A stretch of DNA of 7,748 nucleotides from Cytophagales bacterium (GTDB taxonomy: Bacteria > Bacteroidota > Bacteroidia > Cytophagales > Cyclobacteriaceae): NCBI GenBank assembly GCA_029262935.1, contig JAJCYK010000572.1, positions 1 to 7,748 on the forward strand, in the 5' to 3' direction. This document shows positions 1-6,181 of this stretch, one piece after another. Position 1 is the first letter of the stretch. Every line of letters begins with the position of its first letter. The position numbers and the translations under genes are program-made. The notes under the pieces are model-generated. The model was not told the origin of the DNA. It saw only the letters and a list, made by a program, of their open reading frames with translations, and made no database searches.

Positions 1-378
1 TTTGGGCCAGGCATGAATTATCTCCCATTTCATAATAGGATCATGCCTTTCATTTAACAATTGCACAATCAAATCAATAGGTTCGATCTGATAATTGTCA
101 AATGCTCTTTGGCACCATTCAGTAATTCCGGATTTATCTGCTGGAGAAACTAATCCCCTTTTTAGGACAAGATCTGGATACTTAGTGCGGGTAGGAACTA
201 CATGTTCGAATCTATTTTCCCCGCCTTCCTTAATAACCTCCGTATCCAATTGGACATCCAGACCGGTAACAGATTGAAAGCGAACGTCAAATTCTTTTCT
301 GTCCTGCAGACCCGTAAAGATTACCCGGAAATGAAAGCCAACGGTTTGGTAAGCATATTGGATCTTACTCTCTGCCAT
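1..378 (-). CDS. Tail tube protein, second paralogue (partial, C-terminus off the window)
   Basis: This is a gp19-like tube subunit of the contractile injection system. The ATG at 378-376 opens a frame that runs without a stop to base 1, giving the first 126 residues; family members are usually about 150 residues, so only a short C-terminal piece is missing. Diagnostic segments are FHFRVIF (15-21), the SVTGLDVQLDTEVIKEG region (36-52), LKRG (72-75) and LLNERHDPIMKWEIIHAWPK (107-126), matching the same segments of the adjacent complete tube gene. It begins 11 bp after the stop of that gene, so the two are co-transcribed. In Afp/PVC-type systems one tube paralogue (Afp1/Pvc1) builds the shaft and another (Afp5/Pvc5) starts it on the baseplate. 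Its more divergent, longer N-terminal loop makes the initiator role plausible here, but that is inference. Confidence 0.9.
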   Translation of the reverse strand, partial: MAESKIQYAYQTVGFHFRVIFTGLQDRKEFDVRFQSVTGLDVQLDTEVIKEGGENRFEHVVPTRTKYPDLVLKRGLVSPADKSGITEWCQRAFDNYQIEPIDLIVQLLNERHDPIMKWEIIHAWPK

Positions 379-389
379 GGGCTATAACG

Positions 390-860
390 TCAGGAAGCCT
401 CTTGAATTTCCAAACCTTCATGAACCAATTCCATAGTCTCAATAGCCACTTCATTGGCATCGGCCTTAAGATCAGTGGATTGTACTTTGGAAGGCCATGC
501 ATTGGTAAGTACCCAGGTGATAATGGGGTCATGCTCCTCATTTAGAAGTTTGATAGTCACTGGCCTTCGATAACGATCGCCAGTTTTATTTCCTTCTTGG
601 AAGAAATAGGTTTCTTTCCATAACAAATAGTAATCGAAATCACCTTCAAACGTACCTCGTTTCATTGTGATGTTGCTAAACTTTGTCAGCCCGGGCTGCT
701 TCAGCTTGTTATATATTTTGCTATTTCCCTCCCGGTATTCAATAACCTCGGTTTCAAAATCCAGACCGCTCACTTCGGTAAAACCCATTCTAAAACCTTC
801 ACCCCATTCCACTTGAAAATGAAACTTTGGCAGGGGATAATCGCCTTTTGCTTTTGCCAT
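390..860 (-). CDS. Tail tube protein (gp19/Afp1-like)
   Basis: This is a 156-residue inner tube subunit of the phage-tail-like particle. Such proteins stack as hexameric rings, form the channel that holds cargo, and are driven out when the sheath contracts. Family features visible in order are FHFQVEW (13-19), TEVSGLDFETEVIEYREG (28-45), ITMKRGTF (64-71), the region of a small inserted loop (72-99), and KLLNEEHDPIITWVLTNAWP (104-123), followed by a terminal strand EVAIETMELVHEGLEI (137-152). Length and order fit the conserved T4-like tail tube family of phages and eCIS. It has no cysteine. The start ATG at 860 is preceded by an AT-rich leader without a Shine-Dalgarno sequence. It lies 32 bp after the cysteine-rich gene and 11 bp before the second tube gene. 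It is the better candidate for the main shaft subunit; structural details are family knowledge, not seen here. Confidence 0.95.
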   Translation of the reverse strand: MAKAKGDYPLPKFHFQVEWGEGFRMGFTEVSGLDFETEVIEYREGNSKIYNKLKQPGLTKFSNITMKRGTFEGDFDYYLLWKETYFFQEGNKTGDRYRRPVTIKLLNEEHDPIITWVLTNAWPSKVQSTDLKADANEVAIETMELVHEGLEIQEAS

Positions 861-872
861 GATTTATTGTTA

Positions 873-880
873 TTTATAAA
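873..880 (-). promoter_or_regulatory. TTTATAAA leader motif ahead of the tube gene
   Basis: The octamer TTTATAAA stands 12 bp upstream of the tube ATG in an AT-rich leader. The same octamer with the same 12-bp gap precedes the 314-residue cysteine-rich gene. No Shine-Dalgarno sequence is present, so this AT-rich unstructured leader may be what supports translation initiation, as is common in Bacteroidota. Confidence 0.3.
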
Positions 881-892
881 GTTCTTAATCCG

Positions 893-1744
893 TTATTTAC
901 ATTCTTTAACTTCCTTGGAACAGGCAATAGCGTCCTCCAAACCTCGTTTACAGGAGGCTATTTTTTCGAACTCTTTGCACACTTTCTCCAATTCCACCCG
1001 AATGGCCTCTTTTTCTGATTCCGCAAGATCTTGTTCATCTCTTGTGTATATATACAGCTTGTCGCAGTTCAACGGAATGGACGGGCAATTATCTGGTTTA
1101 GGCTGACAGGACTTGTCTATGCCACAGTGTTCGGGGTCCTCTCCCGATTTTGGAAACAACTTTATAAGTCCATTAACATTTCCAATAACGCCACATTGTT
1201 CGCTACAGATAGCTTCCTCGATCTCATAAACACATTTGAAAATGTCTATCACCTTTTTGATCAGCTCCTGTTGTTTGGCGATTGCCTCATTGAGTTTATT
1301 TTGAATATTGGTAATACATTCGACAATAAAAGAGGTTTTCGTATTGATACTGTCGTCATTTAAGCATTCTACCTTCATGAAGAACTCGGTGATTTTCTCT
1401 TTTAGGTTATCCGTGCATTGAAAGATATCTTTAACGCCACAAACCAGATGAGTGATGGCTTCTCGAGAGCAAGTAACATTATTGCAGACTAGCTGAGACT
1501 GCTCTAGAAACAGCTCCAAATGTCCAGCAATGTTTTCAATGACTTCTTCCGTTTGTTGTAAGCAAATCCAATAGGCCCGCAGTTTGTCTTCCCATAACGA
1601 GGCATTGCTAAACTTGGCGCCGGTGCCGGCTTTCTCTTCTAAAGCGGTCTTTAATCGGTTGCTGGCTTTCTTGAGATCTTGTTCCCAATCTTCCAGGCAA
1701 TTCTTCGCACCATTTGTTGGTGGAGGTGTGGTTTTTATAGCCAT
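893..1744 (-). CDS. Cysteine-rich helical protein of unknown function, 283 aa, in eCIS operon
   Basis: I do not recognise a family. The protein has 19 cysteines in 283 residues (about 6.7 percent), at 16, 61, 87, 92, 102, 110, 127, 143, 171, 180, 184, 207, 213, 220, 227, 256, 265, 275 and 282. The N-terminus is a short Pro-rich stretch (PPPT, 7-10). Residues 16-180 look almost wholly alpha-helical and are rich in Glu, Lys, Leu and Ile. A Gly/Pro-rich link at 198-227 carries cysteines 213, 220 and 227 exactly seven apart, and a second helix spans about 236-283. No signal peptide, lipobox or membrane segment is visible. It sits 31 bp after the 314-residue cysteine-rich gene and shares the CKxGLxDxI motif (265-273) with it. 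Position between sheath and tube suggests a particle component, an assembly factor or a cargo; disulfide cross-linking or metal binding could explain the cysteines. All functional statements are inference. Confidence 0.85.
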   Translation of the reverse strand: MAIKTTPPPTNGAKNCLEDWEQDLKKASNRLKTALEEKAGTGAKFSNASLWEDKLRAYWICLQQTEEVIENIAGHLELFLEQSQLVCNNVTCSREAITHLVCGVKDIFQCTDNLKEKITEFFMKVECLNDDSINTKTSFIVECITNIQNKLNEAIAKQQELIKKVIDIFKCVYEIEEAICSEQCGVIGNVNGLIKLFPKSGEDPEHCGIDKSCQPKPDNCPSIPLNCDKLYIYTRDEQDLAESEKEAIRVELEKVCKEFEKIASCKRGLEDAIACSKEVKECK

Positions 1745-1752
1745 TTTATAAA
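1745..1752 (-). promoter_or_regulatory. TTTATAAA leader motif ahead of the 283-aa gene
   Basis: The octamer TTTATAAA directly abuts the ATG at 1744. The related sequence CTATAAAAG lies a few bases further upstream in the same leader. No Shine-Dalgarno sequence is visible. Confidence 0.25.
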
Positions 1753-1775
1753 TTCTTTTATAGGTTCGATATGGT

Positions 1776-2720
1776 TTATTCTATTTCCCAGTCTTCGTCT
1801 TCTTCAGACTTGGGTTTTCTTTTAGGTGGAGACTTTTTATGTTCGTCGTCATCATCATCACAGTCCTCTGTGGTGTCTTTTCCGAAATTCTCCTTGACTT
1901 TTTCGCATAGATAATCGAGATCTGGTTTTAGATCCTCGCAGGCATTGGGGTCACAAAGAAATTCCAATGTTTCACGAACGGCATCCTTGCAGTTGTCAGC
2001 ATCGCATTTAGCGAATTTTCCTTCCACAAGCTCTTTTTGGATTACCACCAGTTCCGCTCTTGCTTTGGTCCATTCCGTAAGTGCTTTTTGAGTATTGGTT
2101 TCCACATCGGTTTGAAAATCCGAAAAGTACTTAGCTAGGTCTATGCCCAAAACTTTGAGGCTTTCAATATCCACGAAGGTCTGAATTCCCACTACATCAA
2201 CACCCTTATCAAACGTATTACAAGCTATGTTGAAGCACTCAGTGGAACAGGTTTCGATCTCTTGAATTAGCGCCTTCCATTCGTTTTTGGCTCCTTTGAT
2301 TTGATCATACAAGCCATTTTTGCAACGCTTTTCCTCCTTTACACATCGATCCAAACGACAAGCTTCATTGACTACTTCATTAAGTTTTTTCTTAGTTTCA
2401 CCTATGCACTTTACCGCATCCTTAAGTTTTTGTTCGAGTTCCTTTTCTTTATCACAATATTTAACTACCTGAGTGTTAAGCAACTCTACCGTTTTAGTGG
2501 ATTTGCTGGCATAGCAGAGATCGAGGTTGTTGTAGGTATCCCACACTTCCCGGGATTTTTCCAGGCAACACTCTTTATAATCCTCTACACATTCCTTAAG
2601 GTCACATGCTTTTTTTAAAGCATTCTTTTCCGCCTGTTTGGCCTTGCGTTCATCTTCTAAGTTTTCAATACACTGATCGATCAATTCCTCGGTCGGTGAT
2701 TTTTGGTTTTCGCCCGCCAT
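1776..2720 (-). CDS. Cysteine-rich coiled-coil-like protein with acidic tail, 314 aa, in eCIS operon
   Basis: I do not recognise a family. It has 20 cysteines in 314 residues (about 6.4 percent): 17, 39, 44, 51, 52, 69, 89, 105, 121, 126, 133, 158, 162, 167, 239, 244, 256, 261, 272 and 287. Five pairs follow a CX4C spacing (39/44, 121/126, 162/167, 239/244, 256/261). Residues 10-160 and about 200-235 are long Lys/Glu-rich helical stretches resembling coiled coils. A cysteine-free hydrophobic section at 173-200 separates them. The C-terminus is low complexity: a run of five Asp (288-292), a basic patch KKSPPKRKPK (295-304), then an acidic end SEEDEDWEIE (305-314). There is no signal peptide or membrane segment. 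The gene starts 38 bp after the sheath stop and ends 31 bp before the second cysteine-rich gene. It could be a structural accessory, chaperone or cargo of the particle; none of these is shown by sequence. Confidence 0.87.
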   Translation of the reverse strand: MAGENQKSPTEELIDQCIENLEDERKAKQAEKNALKKACDLKECVEDYKECCLEKSREVWDTYNNLDLCYASKSTKTVELLNTQVVKYCDKEKELEQKLKDAVKCIGETKKKLNEVVNEACRLDRCVKEEKRCKNGLYDQIKGAKNEWKALIQEIETCSTECFNIACNTFDKGVDVVGIQTFVDIESLKVLGIDLAKYFSDFQTDVETNTQKALTEWTKARAELVVIQKELVEGKFAKCDADNCKDAVRETLEFLCDPNACEDLKPDLDYLCEKVKENFGKDTTEDCDDDDDEHKKSPPKRKPKSEEDEDWEIE

Positions 2721-2732
2721 ATCTTATTTTTT

Positions 2733-2740
2733 TTTATAAA
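2733..2740 (-). promoter_or_regulatory. TTTATAAA leader motif ahead of the 314-aa gene
   Basis: The octamer TTTATAAA stands 12 bp upstream of the ATG at 2720 and is followed by a run of A bases (on the minus strand). The sheath leader carries a near match, TTTATAAT, at 4172-4165. Function as an initiation enhancer is inferred from its recurrence. Confidence 0.3.
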
Positions 2741-2758
2741 TGTTTGTTAATTAATTAC

Positions 2759-4141
2759 TTATGATTCTTGTAACATCTTATGGCTGAACCTTAGAATGAT
2801 AAACTCTGCCGGCCTTACTACCGCCATACCGATCTCTACTATCATGCGACCTTCCAGTATATCCAACTCCGTCATAGTCTCATTTAAGCCCACCTTTACG
2901 AAATAGGCCTCTTCCGGCGTGGAGCCCATCAGTGCCCCGGCTTTCCATTGTAAGGTCAAAAAGTTGGAAATCATGGATTTTACCAAGGTCCAGGTATTGA
3001 TATCATTGGGCTCAAATACAAACTGTACTGTAGCCTTCTTAACCGATTCTTCGGCCATATTGAAAAACCTGCGGACCGATACATAGCGCCATTCGTTGTC
3101 ATTACCTGCCAACGTGCGGGCTCCCCATATAATGGCCGGTCCCCGTCCAGTAAAGGAGCGAATGGCATTAATGGATTTTCCAGCTACTACGTCTACATTA
3201 AGGTCTTCTTGATCCTGATCTGTGATCTTTAACACTGGTTTGATGGCAAAGTCAATGTTTACATTGGCTGGCGCTTTCCACACACCCCGAGTTTCATCTA
3301 CTTGAGCATAAACGCCCACAACTGATCCTGAAGGGGGCAATACCATAGGTATTCCATTGATTCGACTTAGCGCCTGATTGTACAAGGCGTTGTTGCTCGC
3401 GGCTAGATCCGCTAAGCTAATAACTCCGCCATTCAAGTCCACCTCTACATCAGCAGGCTCACTTATATAGTCGAAACGGGTTTCCAGATTAGGATAATAA
3501 GCAGCTCCATACTTGACCTCATCCAGAGTACCGAATCCGAAATTTCGAAACTCTGTCACATCGTTTATGGCAATATCGTTGCTGGCATATACATCCATTA
3601 CCGCGAATCGATCTTGCAAAAGTTTACACTGATCCAACGATTCTTTTTGTAGCGTATAGTATTCTCCGGGGTCAACCATATTGGGGCCGTCTGGGAAAAC
3701 ATTAAGTGTTACTTCGTCTATTTTACCCGCTTCAACCAAGCCACTGCTAAGATCTCCCAAGATAACTGGGGAGCCATCTTGGTACTCTCCTACGGATACT
3801 ATGTAGCATGGTCCACCCCCATTTGCGTAGTATGCTTGTAATTGATAGTGCATCAAGTAATTGGATGGTTGTTCTATCTTGGCCTCAACCTCGGTAGGGG
3901 TAACAGTGCTATTAATGGTTACTTTGATGCCCGTTTCCGGCTGTGGCGTGCCGTAGAACAATTCATACTCAAAAAGTGAAGTGATTCGACGTGGCACCAG
4001 TCTTAGGTCATCAATCTCTTTTAACTTGGCTTTTTCGGTGTAGCCAATAAATGCCGGTATGGCTGTTTCAACCGCAACTACGGATGCTGGTAACTTTCTA
4101 ATTTCCCGTATATAGACACCAGGCGTTTTAAAGTTTTCCAT
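2759..4141 (-). CDS. Contractile tail sheath protein
   Basis: This 460-residue protein is the sheath subunit that surrounds the tube and contracts to drive it through a target membrane. The N-terminus carries the classical TPGVYI motif (6-11) followed by a segment ending IPAFIGYTEKA. The C-terminal domain is typical: WKAGALMGSTPEEAYFVKV (399-417), a TMTELDILEGR stretch, then IGMAVVRPAEFIILRF (437-452). In this family the N- and C-terminal arms interlock neighbouring subunits, and the C-terminal domain contacts the tube. The middle (about 60-300) is an extra surface domain as in other sheaths of this size. Afp and PVC encode several sheath paralogues; only one is seen in this window. It follows the 433-residue gene by 31 bp. 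The ATG at 4141 is supported by the position of TPGVYI close to the start. Confidence 0.97.
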   Translation of the reverse strand: MENFKTPGVYIREIRKLPASVVAVETAIPAFIGYTEKAKLKEIDDLRLVPRRITSLFEYELFYGTPQPETGIKVTINSTVTPTEVEAKIEQPSNYLMHYQLQAYYANGGGPCYIVSVGEYQDGSPVILGDLSSGLVEAGKIDEVTLNVFPDGPNMVDPGEYYTLQKESLDQCKLLQDRFAVMDVYASNDIAINDVTEFRNFGFGTLDEVKYGAAYYPNLETRFDYISEPADVEVDLNGGVISLADLAASNNALYNQALSRINGIPMVLPPSGSVVGVYAQVDETRGVWKAPANVNIDFAIKPVLKITDQDQEDLNVDVVAGKSINAIRSFTGRGPAIIWGARTLAGNDNEWRYVSVRRFFNMAEESVKKATVQFVFEPNDINTWTLVKSMISNFLTLQWKAGALMGSTPEEAYFVKVGLNETMTELDILEGRMIVEIGMAVVRPAEFIILRFSHKMLQES

Positions 4142-4172
4142 TACATTTTTATTTTAAATATTTGATTATAAA

Positions 4173-5474
4173 TTATTTAATGCCTATTAAATCTTTGACC
4201 TCAGATACGAAAACATCCGTATACATGCGTCCATCATTTTCAGGCTTTATTGTTAGTTGTGCAGGGTTGGGCAAGAATGTTTTACCACCTCCATTTTCGA
4301 ACTGCAAGGTTAAGCGTTGTAGGGATTTAGGGGTTTTCGTTCGCAAGTCTTTGCCAACAGCTTCCAGAAAGTTCAGCGCTTCATTTTCAGCTTTAAGGCT
4401 TTGCTTGGTTTGGGAACGGTAACGCCAATATGTACTTCTGTTTTTCAAGCGAATTTCAAAGATTGGATGTTGGTCGGCTTGGTAAAGCAACTGGCTATCA
4501 TCATTCAGGATGTCCCAACCAGTACCCGCACTTTTACTGATTATGCCAACTCCTCCTAAACCATTTCCAGTATAGAGGTCATCATTTAAGTGTAAAGCAT
4601 AGACTTTTGGTGTACTTCCATTCACGCTCACTTCCAGCTGATATTCTCCTGGTTGTATTTCCTTTGTTGTATTTCGAAAATCCAACAAAACGGTGCGCAA
4701 TTCATTATTAAAAGAGGTAGTTTTCCTAGTGGATAAGTCGTTGGTGTCGATGGTATTGATTTCCTCTCCCAAAATATCCTTCAAAGTAAATACTGCTGAA
4801 GTTACTCCAGGTTCTGAAATTTGAAAGGAAAATTGTAAGGGCAGCAAAACACGGTCGGATTCGCTAATCCAATGGTGATCCGCCCCTAATTCCACCCAAC
4901 CCACCGTGCTTTCGGAGGTTTTAAAAAGGGCCTGATTGATCTTATCATCCACAAATACCAATTCACCCATTTCATAATTAGATCCCTCCGTAAAATTTGG
5001 TAAAGAAGATGCTAGGGAAGGAAATTCCTTAATACCGGCATTATTCTTATTTGAAAAAAGATACTTTGCTGGAAATATGGTTTTAAATCGTTGATTGGTA
5101 AAATTCATGTACTGTGTATTCCTGTAACCAACAACGAACTGCCACCGAACAGGCTCTGTAATGGGCACTTTCAGATTATAAATTTCGTCTCCCACCTCAT
5201 TACGTCTAACATCTACTTCGGCTCCTAAAAAGAATCCGGTATTGGTGGGTATAAAGCGTATGCGATGGTTACGAAGCATTTGCGTGGTAGGCACGGTGGG
5301 TGTAAAACTTAGATCCTTGGAGACGTTATAGTGATCAAGTTCCAATTGCTTTTGTAAAAAAGCTTGTTTATCCTCGCTAGTGAGTGCAAAAAAACTACTT
5401 TCATCGGGTTGAGAAAGATAGTAGTCGTGTAACACGATTATCTCAAAAAGGATCCTATAGTTGGTCGTACTCAT
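4173..5474 (-). CDS. Unknown beta-rich eCIS protein between cap and sheath genes, 433 aa
   Basis: I do not recognise this protein with certainty. The frame can be opened at TTG 5483, but ATG 5474 lies 2 bp after the stop of the cap gene and gives the natural start MSTTNYRILFEI. Visible parts are: an N-terminal segment (5-50) with a short helix; a beta-rich section (66-135) with FIPTNTGFFLGAEVDVRR and WQFVVGYRNT; a short Y-x-x-G-x-L-V ... A-L-F-K ... GW module (167-193); an Ig- or FN3-like strand-rich region (212-295) ending GEYQLEVSVNG; and a C-terminal domain (336-433) with IFEIRLKNRSTYWRYR. It contains no cysteine, signal peptide or membrane helix. Its place between the cap and sheath genes suggests a distal-end component, for instance a counterpart of the cap adaptor described in the Algoriphagus system, but I cannot show homology. 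An external decoration or adhesin is the alternative. Confidence 0.85.
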   Translation of the reverse strand: MSTTNYRILFEIIVLHDYYLSQPDESSFFALTSEDKQAFLQKQLELDHYNVSKDLSFTPTVPTTQMLRNHRIRFIPTNTGFFLGAEVDVRRNEVGDEIYNLKVPITEPVRWQFVVGYRNTQYMNFTNQRFKTIFPAKYLFSNKNNAGIKEFPSLASSLPNFTEGSNYEMGELVFVDDKINQALFKTSESTVGWVELGADHHWISESDRVLLPLQFSFQISEPGVTSAVFTLKDILGEEINTIDTNDLSTRKTTSFNNELRTVLLDFRNTTKEIQPGEYQLEVSVNGSTPKVYALHLNDDLYTGNGLGGVGIISKSAGTGWDILNDDSQLLYQADQHPIFEIRLKNRSTYWRYRSQTKQSLKAENEALNFLEAVGKDLRTKTPKSLQRLTLQFENGGGKTFLPNPAQLTIKPENDGRMYTDVFVSEVKDLIGIK

Positions 5475-5476
5475 AA

Positions 5477-6079
5477 TCAACAATCGTCAACATCTGAAGT
5501 AGAAACATTTTGTATTTCCTGAATTAATGGACCTACTGCAGAAGTAGCTTCCTGAGCAATGGTCACCAAACGGATCTTATACATCACAAAAGGCATTTGT
5601 TTGCCGCCCAAAGAGCCCCATAAATGGTTGATCTGTTCAAAGGTTAAGGTGTAAAACTCTGGAGTTAGATAAACCCCGGCATCATCTGGATCCGTGGGAT
5701 CATAACCTGGAGGAATTACGCTAGCGGTACTCAAGCTAAACGCTTTGCGATGTTGAAAAAACCGAATAACTTGAGACAAGCGATCTAGGGCCATAGTGTA
5801 GTTGTCGTAGTTGGCACTGAACAACAAATAAAGGTTCAAGTTTACGGGTGGCTCCATATACTCCACACTGTTGGATTTCTTTCGATAGAAAGCGCCATTT
5901 TTCATGGTACTCTCCTCTTCAACATTTACTAAACTAGCTACTACTTGATTTTGAAGTTGGGTTTGGTCGGGCGCTTCGTTAAACGCTATATTGCCAATAA
6001 TTACTTGCTCTGATCCTGCCACCGCAGGAATGAACAGATTGATTTCTGATAAAATAAGATTTAGTGCCTTAGTAATCAT
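5477..6079 (-). CDS. DUF4255 / Pvc16-type tail terminator (cap) protein
   Basis: This protein of the DUF4255 family (Pvc16 N-terminal domain) caps the distal end of the tube and sheath and sets where polymerisation stops. The frame can be opened at TTG 6100, but ATG 6079 gives 200 residues beginning MITKALNLILSEINLFI, the usual start of this family, with AAAGAGC shortly upstream as a possible ribosome site. Family segments are LVNVEEES (50-57), PPVNLNLYLLFSANYDNYTMAL (77-98), LSQVIRFFQ (101-109) and LTFEQINHLWGSLGGKQMPFVMYKIR (145-170). Afp16 and Pvc16 are longer, near 290 residues by recollection, so this is a short form essentially limited to the DUF4255 domain. It opens the tight run of eCIS genes, and its stop TGA is followed after 2 bp by the next ATG, consistent with translational coupling. 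Confidence 0.93.
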   Translation of the reverse strand: MITKALNLILSEINLFIPAVAGSEQVIIGNIAFNEAPDQTQLQNQVVASLVNVEEESTMKNGAFYRKKSNSVEYMEPPVNLNLYLLFSANYDNYTMALDRLSQVIRFFQHRKAFSLSTASVIPPGYDPTDPDDAGVYLTPEFYTLTFEQINHLWGSLGGKQMPFVMYKIRLVTIAQEATSAVGPLIQEIQNVSTSDVDDC

Positions 6080-6127
6080 TAAGCTTTGCTCTTTATTCAA
6101 TTAATAGCTTATCCTAGAAAATTAAAA

Positions 6128-6145
6128 GGAAGGATATAGGAAGGA
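6128..6145. repeat. Direct repeat of 7 bp at an 11-bp period, ahead of the cap gene
   Basis: GGAAGGA occurs at 6128-6134 and again at 6139-6145, separated by TATA. In the transcribed direction it reads TCCTTCC, TATA, TCCTTCC. The 11-bp period places both copies on the same face of the helix, which would suit a dimeric activator. It is 48 bp or more upstream of the cap ATG. It may also be chance in a short A/G-rich stretch. Confidence 0.35.
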
Positions 6146-6181
6146 ATTGAATTAGAAACAACAAGTGGTGTTCAGTTTACC

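Noticed and set aside
95..387. Plus-strand open frames of 60 and 61 codons at the left edge
   Set aside because: They lie opposite the partial tube gene, whose minus-strand translation clearly matches the tube family; they are antisense shadows.
813..1363. Plus-strand open frames of 97 and 110 codons
   Set aside because: They are antisense to the 283-residue cysteine-rich gene and have no family features or leader.
2301..2618. Plus-strand frame of 105 codons with a hydrophobic, membrane-like composition
   Set aside because: The Phe/Ile/Leu-rich look comes from reading the antisense of Lys/Glu-rich codons of the 314-residue gene; it is a shadow.
2980..3168. Minus-strand frame of 62 codons inside the sheath gene
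   Set aside because: It overlaps a highly conserved part of the sheath in another frame.
4162..4422. Plus-strand frame of 86 codons
   Set aside because: It is antisense to the end of the 433-residue gene and has no recognisable domain.
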